64,000 nucleotides of DNA from NCBI GenBank assembly GCA_036389455.1, contig DASVPW010000217.1, positions 1 to 64,000 of the forward strand, written 5' to 3'. The notes beneath the pieces are model-generated. The model was given only the letters and a program-made list of their open reading frames with translations. It had not been told where the DNA came from and did not search any database. Shown one piece after another: positions 53,409-62,151 of this stretch. Made by a program: the position numbers and the translations under genes. Within the stretch, counting starts at the first letter, position 1, and each line of letters starts with the position of its first letter. Source of the DNA: JAJKJG01 sp036389455. Lineage in GTDB: Bacteria; Pseudomonadota; Alphaproteobacteria; Rhizobiales; Beijerinckiaceae.

Positions 53409-54407
53409 ATGTCAAGCCGTGCTTCCGAGGCGGACGCCGCTGCGCTTGCGCTCCCCGGCGCCCCCGACACGCGGCGCGAGGCGGCGGCGTGGCTTTCCGC
53501 GCTTGCGCGCGAGCGCCGGCTGTCGGGAAAGACGGTCGAGGCCTACGGGCGGGACCTGCGCCAGTTCCTCGTCTTCCTCACCGTCCACTTCGGCGAATCG
53601 CCCACGCTCCGGGACATCGTGGCCCTGAAGCCCATGGACGTGCGCGCCTTCATGGCGGCAAGGCGGAAGGAGGGGGTCGAGAGCCGCTCGCTCATGCGCC
53701 AGCTCGCGGCCCTGCGCTCGTTTGCCCGCCATCTCGACCGCGAGGGCTTCGGCGCGCCCTCCGCCTTCTCGGCGATCCGCGGCCCGCGGCTCGCGAAGAC
53801 GTTGCCGCGGCCGCTCTCGGCCGCGAACGCGGTCGCGGTCGCCGACCCGGAGGCGCGAGCGGGCGAGGGCCGCGAGCCGTGGATCCTCGCCCGCGACGCG
53901 GCCGTCTTCGCCCTCCTCTACGGGGCGGGCCTGCGCATCTCGGAGGCGCTCGGGATCGCGCGCCAGGACGCGCCCGTCGGCGCCGTCGACGCCGTCACGG
54001 TCGTGGGCAAGGGCCAGAAGACCCGCACGGTCCCGGTGATCGCGCCGATCCGCCGGGCGATCGAGGACTACCTCAAGCTCTGCCCCTTCCACCTGCCGGC
54101 GCAGGGGCCGCTGTTCGTCGGCGCCAAGGGCGCTCGGCTCTCGCCGCGGATGATCCAGCTCGCGGTCGCGGAGCTGCGCGGCGCGCTCGGCCTCCCCGAG
54201 ACCGCGACGCCGCACGCGCTGCGCCACTCCTTCGCAACACATCTGCTCGCCCGGGGCGGGGATCTCCGCGGCATCCAGGAGCTCCTGGGCCACGCCTCCC
54301 TCTCGACGACGCAGATGTACACCAAGGTCGACGCCGCCCGCCTCATGAGCGTCTACGACGCCGCCCACCCCCGCGCCCGCGCGCGGTCCGGCAAGGCGGG
54401 CCGGTAA
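53409..54407 (+). CDS. xerC: Tyrosine recombinase XerC
   Basis: Site-specific recombinase that resolves chromosome dimers at dif with XerD. 332 residues: SAM-like N-terminal DNA-binding domain (LSGKTVEAYGRDLRQFLVFL), catalytic Arg in GAGLRISEAL, the HxxR box HALRHSFATHLL, the second His in LGHASLSTTQMYT and the nucleophilic Tyr in the last motif. It is divergent from priA with 57 bp between the start codons, a known Hyphomicrobiales pairing. It is a chromosomal enzyme, not an integrase of a mobile element. Confidence 0.94.
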   Translation: MSSRASEADAAALALPGAPDTRREAAAWLSALARERRLSGKTVEAYGRDLRQFLVFLTVHFGESPTLRDIVALKPMDVRAFMAARRKEGVESRSLMRQLAALRSFARHLDREGFGAPSAFSAIRGPRLAKTLPRPLSAANAVAVADPEARAGEGREPWILARDAAVFALLYGAGLRISEALGIARQDAPVGAVDAVTVVGKGQKTRTVPVIAPIRRAIEDYLKLCPFHLPAQGPLFVGAKGARLSPRMIQLAVAELRGALGLPETATPHALRHSFATHLLARGGDLRGIQELLGHASLSTTQMYTKVDAARLMSVYDAAHPRARARSGKAGR

Positions 54408-54491
54408 CGCGGCCGGGTGCGGGGCCTAGTAACGCTTGGGCAAGCTTTCCCTTCTACCGTGCGGCGGACGCATTCGCCGGCCGGGGTCGCC

Positions 54492-55430
54492 ATGCCAGAT
54501 GGGGAAGGGAACGGTTCCGGGTGGCTCGCGCTCGTCGCCGACGAGTCGCTCGAGTTCCGGGCCGGGCTCGCGGCCGCGATCCAGGGGTTCGATCCGACGA
54601 TCCGCGTGATCGGGGCCTCGACCGGGACCGAGGCCCGCAACCTCCTCCTGCGCCGCCGCCCGCAGCTCGCCTTCGTCAACCTGCACCTCCCGAAGCTCAC
54701 CGGCGCCGAGGCCCTCGCTTGGTCGGTTACCCGAGGCGTGCGCCCCTTCAGCGTGGTGATGACCGACGCCGTGCTGCCGCGCTGGGTCGAGCTGTCGATC
54801 GAGCTCCAGGCCTACGAGTTCCTGCGCAAGCCCTTCGACCCGGCCCACGTGGTCCACATGCTGGAGGCGCGCCGGCGCATGGCGGCGCCGCTCAAGGTCC
54901 TCCTCGCGGACGGCTCGGCCTCGGCGCGCCAGCTCGTCCGGCGCGTGCTCGCCGAGAGCCGCTTCGCGATGGCCGTCGATGAGATCGACGACGGCCGGCA
55001 TGCCCTCAAGCTCCTGCGCGCCGGCGGCTACGACGTGGCGCTCGTCGATCGCCACCTCCCCGCCCTCGACGGCCTCGAGCTCGCCTGCCAGGCGGCCCGG
55101 GCCGCGCCGGGGACGAAGCTCATGCTCATGGCCTCCGGCGACGCCGCGGGCGTGGCGCAGGCGGTGCGCCAGTTCGGGATCGTCGCGCTCCTCAGGAAGC
55201 CGTTCTATCTCTGGGACGCGGAGATCGCGCTCCACACCGCCTTCTCGCTCAGGCGGCCCTACCTCCTCAACGCGCTCCCGGCCCATCACGAGGCCGAGGC
55301 GCGGCGGGTCCGGGAGCGGCTCGCCGAGACGGCCGCGGCCTACGCGGCGCGGGCCGAGCCGGCGCCGCTTGCGCCGCCCCCGCCGCCGCCGCAGCCCGGG
55401 AAGGAGGCCGAGGGCATCTTCTACCTTTGA
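54492..55430 (+). CDS. Tandem-receiver response regulator, first domain lacking the phospho-acceptor Asp
   Basis: A 312-residue protein made of two receiver domains and a Pro-rich tail, without an output domain. Domain 1 (about 11-125) has Asn63 where the phosphorylated Asp should be (FVNLHLPKLTG) but keeps the switch lysine in LRKPF (Lys113). Domain 2 (about 135-255) is normal: LLADGSASARQ, Asp186 in LVDRHLPALDG and LRKPFYLWDAE. Domain 1 is therefore probably a phosphorylation-independent receiver. It is followed 74 bp later by a paralogous tandem-receiver gene; both share an L-x-x-SRFAM segment. The cognate kinase is not in the window. Confidence 0.85.
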   Translation: MPDGEGNGSGWLALVADESLEFRAGLAAAIQGFDPTIRVIGASTGTEARNLLLRRRPQLAFVNLHLPKLTGAEALAWSVTRGVRPFSVVMTDAVLPRWVELSIELQAYEFLRKPFDPAHVVHMLEARRRMAAPLKVLLADGSASARQLVRRVLAESRFAMAVDEIDDGRHALKLLRAGGYDVALVDRHLPALDGLELACQAARAAPGTKLMLMASGDAAGVAQAVRQFGIVALLRKPFYLWDAEIALHTAFSLRRPYLLNALPAHHEAEARRVRERLAETAAAYAARAEPAPLAPPPPPPQPGKEAEGIFYL

Positions 55431-55504
55431 TCCAAAGGATTTCCGGTTCCACAACGAGTCCGCCGCATGATGTCGGCGGCGAGGCGTGAAGCAGCGTTCG
55501 ATCC

Positions 55505-56371
55505 ATGCGGGTAGTCGAGACACGGACCACGGACGATCCCCCGCAGGCCGAGGCGTCGGCGGACAGGGACCTGCGCGTCCTGATCGCCGACGATTCCGCC
55601 GTGACCCGCCGGGTGATGTCGGCGCTCGTCTCGACGATTGCCCCCGGCGTCGAGATCGTCGAGGCCGGGAACGGCGCCGACACCTGCGAGGCGCTGCGCC
55701 GCGGCCCCTTCGACGCCGCCTTCGTGGACTTCCACATGCCCGACATGAGCGGCCCGCGGGCGGTGTCGCTCGCCCGCCGGGTCGGCGCCGACCCCCTCGT
55801 CGTCGTGATGGGCGACACTCCCGAGGACGCCGCCGACCGGACGCTGCGCTCGATCGACCCCTACGAGTTCATGCAGAAGCCGCTCGAGGAGCGCGAGCTG
55901 AGGCAGGTCCTCGGAGCCGTCTCGCGCATGCGCGAGCCGGCCCGCGTCATGATCGTCGACGACAGCAAGGCGGCGCGCCGCCTCATGGGCAAGGTGCTGG
56001 AGGCGAGCCGCTTCGCCATGGACATTGCGGCCGTGGACAGCGGTGAGGCCGCCTTGAAGCGCCTCAAGGACGAGCCCTGCGACGTGGTCTTCCTCGACTA
56101 CGCCATGCCCGGCATCGACGGCCTCGAGACCGCCTGCCTCGTCCAGGAGCTGATGCCGGAGGTCAGGGTCGTGATGGTCTCGGCGAGTCAGAACCCGGCC
56201 GTCGAGAAGGCGGCGCGCTACTTCGGCGCCGTGCACTTCCTGCGAAAGCCGTTCTTCGCCCGCGAGGTCGACAAGGCCATGCACCTCGCCCTCGACCTGC
56301 CCCTGACCTCGTTCATGCAGGAGCCCGACGAGGCCGAGAGCGACCAGCTCGAGCTCGCGCTGTTCGAGTGA
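55505..56371 (+). CDS. Tandem-receiver response regulator
   Basis: A 288-residue paralogue of the preceding protein, with two receiver domains and no DNA-binding domain. Domain 1 has LIADDSAVTRRV, Asp75 in FVDFHMPDMSG and QKPLEER. Domain 2 has IVDDSKAARRLMG, Asp198 in FLDYAMPGIDG and LRKPFFAREVDKA. Both phospho-acceptors are present here, in contrast to the first paralogue. Such stand-alone receivers act as phosphate sinks or protein-interaction switches. The order of the two genes suggests duplication followed by divergence. Confidence 0.85.
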   Translation: MRVVETRTTDDPPQAEASADRDLRVLIADDSAVTRRVMSALVSTIAPGVEIVEAGNGADTCEALRRGPFDAAFVDFHMPDMSGPRAVSLARRVGADPLVVVMGDTPEDAADRTLRSIDPYEFMQKPLEERELRQVLGAVSRMREPARVMIVDDSKAARRLMGKVLEASRFAMDIAAVDSGEAALKRLKDEPCDVVFLDYAMPGIDGLETACLVQELMPEVRVVMVSASQNPAVEKAARYFGAVHFLRKPFFAREVDKAMHLALDLPLTSFMQEPDEAESDQLELALFE

Positions 56372-56416
56372 AGGCGGCGGGGCGGTCCCCTCTCGGGCTT
56401 TGCGGCGATCGGGAAG

Positions 56417-56689
56417 CTATCGCGCCGGCGCGGCTTCGGGCGTGTGTGGGGTCTGCGCCAAGAGCTTGAAGCCCGGCGCGGTCAGCTCCTTCAGCATGCG
56501 CCTGAGCGCGCGGATCTCGCGCCCCTGGGCCTGGGTCAGGCGGTCGAGGCAGTCGAGCCGCTCCTCGACGGCGCCGGCCTTGCAGTCGCGCACGATCAGC
56601 GGCGGGCGCAAGAGAAGCTCCTCTTCGTCGTCCGCGGCGGCGGCCGGCGCGAGCGCGCACAGGAGCAGGACGGCGAAGAGCCTCGGCAC
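56417..56689 (-). CDS. Small exported protein with two cysteines
   Basis: A 90-residue protein starting with GTG at 56689, chosen because GGAGGAGG lies a few bases upstream and because a signal peptide starts there (VPRLFAVLLLCALAPAAA). The mature part has Cys near VRDCKAG and LDCLDRL, an amphipathic helix IRALRRMLKELTAP and a Pro-rich tail. It is not recognised. It is convergent with the second response regulator gene. The upstream open frame that extends further is not coding-like. Confidence 0.6.
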   Translation of the reverse strand: MPRLFAVLLLCALAPAAAADDEEELLLRPPLIVRDCKAGAVEERLDCLDRLTQAQGREIRALRRMLKELTAPGFKLLAQTPHTPEAAPAR

Positions 56690-57020
56690 GGTTCCCTCCT
56701 CCCCGGGCTTTTCTCGAATGATCCGCCGCTTCGTGGCGACAATAGGACCCGAAGCCCTCGCGAGGCGCCGGCGTCCATGCTCCCGGCGGACGATTAAGGA
56801 AAGCAGAGGCTGGGACGGCAGCGCCTGCTGCCGTAGCGGAACGGAGGAAGAGGACGCGCGTCGACGGGCATCGCGGCCCCGGCTCGTCTCTCCGCGGCCG
56901 GCGTTCGACGCTGACGTTGCAGCATCCGAAGCGGCCGCTGAGGCCCGCGGCCGAGACGCTTGCCCGCCGATACTTGTCGTGGAACATTGCGCAAAAAGGG
57001 AGTGAAAAGGGGAGCCTCGG
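56690..57020. other. 331-bp intergenic region between divergent genes
   Basis: No gene is convincing in this stretch. It separates the small exported protein (minus) from the membrane protein operon (plus). A GGAAC with CGTC 16 bases downstream at 56838 is one base short of the EcfG consensus and is not accepted. A weak ribosome site (gggagtgaaaaggggagcc) precedes the ATG at 57021. Confidence 0.4.
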
Positions 57021-57512
57021 ATGACCGCCGTCGCTGTCGATGCCCGCCCGGCCCTGCCGCTGCCGAGCGTCTGGCCGGGCTTCGTCATCGCCGGGCTGTT
57101 CTTCGCCGTCGAGATCGGTGAGCTGATCATCGACCCGTCGCGGGGGGAGGACCACACCCCGCTCTCGCTGCTCGTCGCCATCGGCGGAGCCGTCTACTGG
57201 TATTTCTGCGTCTACCGGATCCACCAGGTCCTCCGGGACATCACCGGCGGCACCTATCCGATCGGGCCCTGGAGGGCCGCCCTCCTGCAGCTCGTCCCCT
57301 TCTTCAACTTCTATTGGCTCGTGCACTGGCCGAACAAGCTCGCGGACTTCCTCAAGTCGTCCGGGATCCCGATGGGCCGGTACTGGCCGGGGCTTACGAT
57401 CATCGCCGGCATGTTCATGCTGCGGCTCGTCGACGGCTCGATCGGCCTCGCCGTGGTCTTCGGGGTCCTGCTCTACATCAGGCGCCGGCTCGCCCGCCTC
57501 GTCCCGGCTTGA
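57021..57512 (+). CDS. Unrecognised four-helix membrane protein
   Basis: A 163-residue protein with hydrophobic segments at about 18-34 (WPGFVIAGLFFAVEIGELII), 47-65 (LLVAIGGAVYWYFCVYRIHQ), 85-105 (LLQLVPFFNFYWLVHWP) and 122-145 (GLTIIAGMFMLRLVDGSIGL), ending in Arg-rich residues. The segment FFNFYWLVHWPNKLADFLKS recalls DUF4234-like or RDD-like small membrane proteins, but I cannot name the family. The downstream membrane gene begins 6 bp after its stop, so an operon is likely. Confidence 0.65.
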   Translation: MTAVAVDARPALPLPSVWPGFVIAGLFFAVEIGELIIDPSRGEDHTPLSLLVAIGGAVYWYFCVYRIHQVLRDITGGTYPIGPWRAALLQLVPFFNFYWLVHWPNKLADFLKSSGIPMGRYWPGLTIIAGMFMLRLVDGSIGLAVVFGVLLYIRRRLARLVPA

Positions 57513-57517
57513 GCCCG

Positions 57518-58435
57518 ATGCCGCACGCCGTCGATCACGCCTCGCCCCAGCACGCCCCCAAGGTAAGCGCCCGCAGCGTCGCCATCTCGGCGGGGCTCGG
57601 CAGCGCCTTCGGGAACCTCATGCTGCAGGCCATGATGACGTTCTCCCACCACACGCCCGCCCAGCAGTTCGACGAGCTCCTCGCGATCTTCCTCGTGGCG
57701 GTCGGAGTGGTGAAGTTCATTGAGCCCTTGATTCACGGGCTCCAGGTCAAGATGGGCCTTTCCGCGGCGCATCACGAGCCGCAGGCCGGCGCCAGGACGA
57801 TCCGGCTGGCGGCCATCGCGATCGTCGTGGTGGCGAGCCTTTCGCACGGCCTGCTGCATGCGAAGATCGCGGAAAACCCGGCCTTCGCCTTCGGCCTCGT
57901 CGTGTCGGCCCTGCTCATCCCGGGCGGAACGACCTACGCCTGGATCCGCGGGGCGCGGCGCCGGGTCTCCTGCGCGGCCCTGATGGGAGCGGCGACCGCG
58001 GCGGTCGCCGGCTTCGGCTCCATGTTCCTCATGCTGGTTGCGACCGGAGGGCATCTGCCGTTCGGGGAGAACGGCGCGTTCGTGAAACTGACGCTCGCCG
58101 AGGCCGAGGGCGTCATCATCCTGGGCGGGCTGCCCTGGGTCGTCAAAGGGCTCGCCGGGGGGCTCGCGATCGACCGCCGCTGGGGCGCGGCGCCGACCAC
58201 CGGCATCTCCGCGGCGCTCATCGTCGCGGCGCTCGTCCTCGCGGCCGCGAAATGGACCATAGGCTGGGAGATCGGCAGGGCCGAGATCTACATCGCCGTG
58301 GCGGTCGGCTGGTCGCTCGGCCTCCTGATCATGGGGCCCATCGCGGACCACCTGCTCCGTCCGGAGCGGGCGCAGACCGCGGCCGTCGCGGATCCGCTCG
58401 GAGAGGCGGTCAGATCTCCTTCGCCATCTCCCTGA
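57518..58435 (+). CDS. Unrecognised multi-pass membrane protein
   Basis: A 305-residue protein with about eight hydrophobic segments and a His-rich N-terminus (MPHAVDHASPQHAPKV) plus histidines in FSHHTPAQQ. It lacks any family motif that I can identify. Segments include ISAGLGSAFGNLMLQAMMTF, FLVAVGVVKFIEPLIHG, AAIAIVVVASLSHGLLH and GGLPWVVKGLAGGLAID. It starts 6 bp after the previous gene, and its last 26 bp overlap the end of the acyl-CoA ligase gene on the other strand. Confidence 0.65.
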   Translation: MPHAVDHASPQHAPKVSARSVAISAGLGSAFGNLMLQAMMTFSHHTPAQQFDELLAIFLVAVGVVKFIEPLIHGLQVKMGLSAAHHEPQAGARTIRLAAIAIVVVASLSHGLLHAKIAENPAFAFGLVVSALLIPGGTTYAWIRGARRRVSCAALMGAATAAVAGFGSMFLMLVATGGHLPFGENGAFVKLTLAEAEGVIILGGLPWVVKGLAGGLAIDRRWGAAPTTGISAALIVAALVLAAAKWTIGWEIGRAEIYIAVAVGWSLGLLIMGPIADHLLRPERAQTAAVADPLGEAVRSPSPSP

Positions 58436-60035
58436 GCCTGAACTTCTGCACCTTGCCGGTCGACGTCTTCGGCAGTTCCATGAAGATCACGTGGCGCGGC
58501 ACCTTGTAGCGGGCGAGCTTCTCGCGGCACCAGCCGATGAGCTCCTCGGCCGAGACCATCTCGGAGGGCTTGAGCTCGACGAAGGCGCAGGGGGTCTCGC
58601 CCCATTTCTCGTCGGGCTTCGCGACGACCGCCGCCGCCTGCACGGCCGGGTGCTTATAGAGGGCGTCCTCGACCTCGATCGAGGAGATGTTCTCTCCCCC
58701 CGAGATGATGATGTCCTTGGAGCGGTCCTTGAGCTGGATGTAGCCGTCCGGGTGCCGGACCCCGAGGTCGCCCGAGTGGAACCAGCCGCCCGCGAAGGCG
58801 GCGGCCGAGGCCGAGGGGTTCTTGAGGTAGCCCTTCATCACCACGTTGCCGCGGAACATGACCTCGCCCATGGTCTCGCCGTCCGCCGGCACCGGCGTCA
58901 CCTTGTCGGGGTCCATCACGTCGAGGCCCTCGAGGGTCACGTAGCGCACGCCCTGCCGCGCCTTCCTGGCGGCGTAGTCGGCGCCCGTGAGGGCGTTCCA
59001 CTCCTCGTGCCAGTCGTTGATGACGGCGGGGCCGTAGGTCTCGGTCAGGCCATAGAGGTGGGTGACGTTGAAGCCGGCGTCCCGCATCGCCGCGAGCACC
59101 GCCTCGGGCGGCGGCGCCGCCGCGGTGAAGAACTGCACCGTGTGCGGCAGCGGGCGCTTCTCGGCGTCCGGCGCGTTGAGGAGCAGCGACATCACGATCG
59201 GGGCGCCGCACAGGTGCGTGACCTCGTGCTCCGCGAGGGCCGCGTACATGGCGTCGGCCCGGACGTAGCGCAGGCACACGTGCGTGCCGGCCCCGATCGA
59301 GATCGACCACGGGAAGCACCAGCCGTTGCAGTGGAACATCGGCAGCGTCCACAGGTAGACCGGGTGCTTGCCCATGCCGCAGGTCACGACGTTGCCGAGC
59401 GCCAGGAGGTAGGCGCCGCGGTGGTGGTAGACGACGCCTTTCGGATCGCCGGTGGTGCCCGAGGTGTAGTTGAGCGAGATCGCGTCCCACTCGTCGTCGG
59501 GCATCCGCCACGCGAAGTCCGGGTCGCCCTCGGCGAGGAACGCCTCGTAGTCCAGCTCGCCGAGGCGCTCGCCGGCGCCCTTGAACTCCGGATCGTCGTA
59601 GTCGACGACGAGGGGCTTCGCCTTGCACTGGGCAAGCGCCGCCTTGATGATTCCCGAGAACTCGCGGTCGGTGATCAGCACCTTGGCCTCGCCGTGGTCG
59701 AGGGAGAAGGCGATGATCGCGGCGTCGAGGCGGGTGTTCAGGGTGTTGAGCACGGCGCCGGCCATCGGCACGCCGTAGTGGCACTCGAGCATCGCCGGGG
59801 TATTGGCGAGCATCACCGCGACCGTGTCGCCGCGCCCGACTCCGCGCTTCTCGAGCGCCGAGGCGAGCCGCCGCGAGCGGGCGTAGAAATCCCGGTACGA
59901 GCGCCGCAGGCGGCCGTGGACGATCGCCGTGCGCTCCGGGAACACGGCGGCCGAGCGCTCCAGGAAGGTCAGCGGCGTGAGCGGCTGGAAGTTCGCGGGG
60001 TTCCGGTCGAGGTCGCGGTCGTACGGCGTGGTCAT
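58410..60035 (-). CDS. Acyl-CoA synthetase, AMP-forming (DmdB-like branch)
   Basis: Adenylate-forming ligase activating a fatty or organic acid to its CoA ester. 541 residues with the AMP-binding motif LNYTSGTTGDPKGVVYHH (about 170-187), LYGLTETYGPAVINDW, WFHSGDLGV, DRSKDIIISGGENISSIEVE and the C-terminal acid/lysine motif LPKTSTGKVQKFRL. The whole pattern resembles the 3-methylmercaptopropionyl-CoA ligase (DmdB) and medium-chain acyl-CoA ligase group; the substrate is not certain. It overlaps the membrane gene's stop by 26 bp in antisense orientation. Confidence 0.9.
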   Translation of the reverse strand: MTTPYDRDLDRNPANFQPLTPLTFLERSAAVFPERTAIVHGRLRRSYRDFYARSRRLASALEKRGVGRGDTVAVMLANTPAMLECHYGVPMAGAVLNTLNTRLDAAIIAFSLDHGEAKVLITDREFSGIIKAALAQCKAKPLVVDYDDPEFKGAGERLGELDYEAFLAEGDPDFAWRMPDDEWDAISLNYTSGTTGDPKGVVYHHRGAYLLALGNVVTCGMGKHPVYLWTLPMFHCNGWCFPWSISIGAGTHVCLRYVRADAMYAALAEHEVTHLCGAPIVMSLLLNAPDAEKRPLPHTVQFFTAAAPPPEAVLAAMRDAGFNVTHLYGLTETYGPAVINDWHEEWNALTGADYAARKARQGVRYVTLEGLDVMDPDKVTPVPADGETMGEVMFRGNVVMKGYLKNPSASAAAFAGGWFHSGDLGVRHPDGYIQLKDRSKDIIISGGENISSIEVEDALYKHPAVQAAAVVAKPDEKWGETPCAFVELKPSEMVSAEELIGWCREKLARYKVPRHVIFMELPKTSTGKVQKFRLREMAKEI

Positions 60036-60102
60036 CTCTTGCCCCTGGACAGTCCCGGCGGACGGTGGCGGGCCGCACGGGCCCGATCGGCGCCGTCACG
60101 GC

Positions 60103-61074
60103 TTACCGCAGCGCAACAGGCGGGGGAAGCGGGATGCCCTTCTGGGCAAGCGCCGCGCGGGCGCGGTCGGGGTAATCGGTGATGAGGCCGTCGACGCCCC
60201 AGTCGACGAGCTGGGCCATGGCCTCGGGTGCGTTGACGGTCCAGGGCAGGACCTGAAGGCCGAGCGCCTTCGCGCGGACCATCCGCTCTTCGGTCAAGTC
60301 GCGGAAGGACGGCGACCAGATCTGGCAACCGGCGGCGTGCACCAGGGCCGGCACCGAGCCGTAGGCGTCGATGTCGAGGCCGGCGGTCCAGGGCGAGGGG
60401 CCGTCGATTCCGCGCTGCATGGTGTCGAAGTGGCCCTCGCTCGTCAGGCACGAGCGGGGAAGCTCCGGCGCGATCCGCTCGAACGCCTTCAGGGTGCGCC
60501 AGTCGAAGCTCTGCACCGTGACGCGCTCGGACATGCCGGCCGCCCGCACCGTCTCGGCGACGGCGCGGGCGAACGGCTCGGGCTCCGGCGTGTCGTGGCT
60601 CCCGGGCGCGAGCTTGGTCTCGAGGTTGAAGCGCACGTGCCCGGCGCCGGCGCGCTTCGCGAGGTCGAACACCTCGGCAAGGGTCGGGATGCGGGCGCCG
60701 TCCGCCGGCTCCTGCGCCGGCAGGCGGCGGGCATAGGGCGTGCGGGCCTTCAGGCGTCCGACGTCATAGCGGCGAAGCTCCTCCAGGGTGAGCGAATGGA
60801 TCGCCGGCCCGACCTCGGTCAGGTACTGGCCGTCGGGACCCCGCGTGGTGTCCGGGTTGAGCCGCGCGTCGTGGTGCACCACGACGACGCCGTCCTTGGT
60901 GAGGCCGAGGTCGAGCTCGAGGGTCGAGACGCCGATCGCGAGGGCCTTGGCGAAGCCGGGAAGCGTGTTCTCCGGGGCGACCCCCCGGGCGCCGCGGTGG
61001 CCCTGGAGGTCGAAGGCCAGCGCGGGCACCGCCCACACCATTGCCGTCAGCGCGAGCGCGCGCCAAACGCCCAT
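60103..61074 (-). CDS. Glycerophosphodiester phosphodiesterase, exported
   Basis: A 323-residue GDPD with a signal peptide (MGVWRALALTAMVWAVPALA, cut before F). The first catalytic block is GHRGARGVAPENT with His and Arg, the metal/acid block is LELDLGLTKDGVVVVHHD, and the late block is GLITDYPDRARAAL. It releases glycerol-3-phosphate from lipid head groups in the periplasm. It shares the strand with TauE, which follows upstream by 9 bp, so a two-gene unit is likely. Confidence 0.9.
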   Translation of the reverse strand: MGVWRALALTAMVWAVPALAFDLQGHRGARGVAPENTLPGFAKALAIGVSTLELDLGLTKDGVVVVHHDARLNPDTTRGPDGQYLTEVGPAIHSLTLEELRRYDVGRLKARTPYARRLPAQEPADGARIPTLAEVFDLAKRAGAGHVRFNLETKLAPGSHDTPEPEPFARAVAETVRAAGMSERVTVQSFDWRTLKAFERIAPELPRSCLTSEGHFDTMQRGIDGPSPWTAGLDIDAYGSVPALVHAAGCQIWSPSFRDLTEERMVRAKALGLQVLPWTVNAPEAMAQLVDWGVDGLITDYPDRARAALAQKGIPLPPPVALR

Positions 61075-61083
61075 TCCGGTCCC

Positions 61084-61842
61084 TCAATGTCCGTGGAGGC
61101 CCGCCCAGCCGTCCCACACAAGCTTTCCCCCGACCAGCACCAGGAGTCCATAGATGATGGCGTAGAAGCGCTCGGCCGGGACCCGCCGCACGAGCCAGAC
61201 CCCGGCGAAGGTCGAGGCGAGGGCGAGGGGGAAGAGCGCCGCCGAGGTCAGGAGGTTCTCCCGGGTGAACTGGCCGAGCGCCCAATAGGGCGGCACCTTG
61301 AGCCAGTTGATGGCGGCGAAGAGGATCGCGCCGGTGCCGACAAAGACGTCGCGCCTGAGGCGCTGCGGCATGACGTAGATCTGGAACGGCGGCCCGCCGG
61401 CGTGCGCGATCATGCTGGTGAAGCCGACGATAAGGCCCCAGAACCAGCCGGCCGCGATGCCGGCCTTCCGGGGCGGCGGCGTCCGGCGCTCGGCGGCGAG
61501 CCGCCGGACCGCGAAGGCGATCGAGACGGCGCCGACCGCGAACGCGACCGCCGCGTCCGACACCTTCGCGGCGAGGAGCCAGGCCGCGGCGATGCCGACG
61601 GCCGAGGACGGCAGCAGGATCGAAAGGTTCGTCCGGTCGACGTCGCGCCGGAACGACCACACCGACACCACGTCCTGCACGATCAGGATCGGCAGCATCA
61701 CGGCCGCCGCCTGCACGGGCGAGATCACGAGCGCCATGAGCGGCAGCGACAGGAGCCCGATCCCCGAGAACCCGCCCTTCGACAGCCCCATGAGCATCAC
61801 CGCCGGCACTGCGGCGGCGTAGAAGAGGGGATCGGCGATCAT
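61084..61842 (-). CDS. TauE/SafE family permease
   Basis: A 252-residue sulfite or organosulfonate exporter-like protein with about eight transmembrane segments. Family motifs are MLMGLSKGGFSGIGLLSLPL near the start, LPILIVQDVVSVWSFRRDVD and FWGLIVGFTSMIAHAGGPPF near residues 130-150. The cargo is unknown. It lies 9 bp downstream of the ParE-like toxin gene on the same strand, which may be an accident of dense packing. Confidence 0.88.
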   Translation of the reverse strand: MIADPLFYAAAVPAVMLMGLSKGGFSGIGLLSLPLMALVISPVQAAAVMLPILIVQDVVSVWSFRRDVDRTNLSILLPSSAVGIAAAWLLAAKVSDAAVAFAVGAVSIAFAVRRLAAERRTPPPRKAGIAAGWFWGLIVGFTSMIAHAGGPPFQIYVMPQRLRRDVFVGTGAILFAAINWLKVPPYWALGQFTRENLLTSAALFPLALASTFAGVWLVRRVPAERFYAIIYGLLVLVGGKLVWDGWAGLHGH

Positions 61843-61851
61843 GAGAGCGGA

Positions 61852-62151
61852 CTACTCGAACATCTCAGCCGTAAGGTCGCGCCCGCCGTAGAGCACGCTC
61901 ACGATCTCGACCGTGTTGCCCTCGATCCGAAATGCGATCGTGGCACGCCGCTCGAAGCCGAACGTTCGAAGGCCGGGAGAGATGTCGTCTCGTCGAGTGC
62001 CTTGATGAGGGAAGTCAACGAGGCTCTCGCATCGAGCCCGGATTCGAGCGACGAACGCGAAGGCGCGTTCCGGACTGTCCTGTGCGATGAAGTCGTCGAT
62101 GGCGTCGAGATCGGCTTCCGCGGTGGCGCGGAAGATGACCTCATACGGCAC
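61852..62151 (-). CDS. RelE/ParE-family toxin
   Basis: A 99-residue toxin of a type II toxin-antitoxin system: MPYEVIFRATAEADLDAIDD at the N-terminus, RIRARCESLVDFPHQGTRRD and a late FRIEGNTVEIVSVLYGGRD, the ParE pattern (gyrase inhibition rather than mRNA cleavage is usual but not proven). The gene overlaps the antitoxin gene by 11 bp, a common coupling. Catalytic residues are not decisive in this family. Confidence 0.88.
   Translation of the reverse strand: MPYEVIFRATAEADLDAIDDFIAQDSPERAFAFVARIRARCESLVDFPHQGTRRDDISPGLRTFGFERRATIAFRIEGNTVEIVSVLYGGRDLTAEMFE

Noticed and set aside
53409..54407. Integrase of a mobile element
   Set aside because: The protein is a standard chromosomal XerC paired with priA; no att repeats, excisionase or phage genes occur nearby.
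56838..56862. EcfG promoter upstream of the membrane gene at 57021
   Set aside because: GGAAC-N16 is followed by CGTC rather than CGTT and lies 160 bp from the gene; not enough support.
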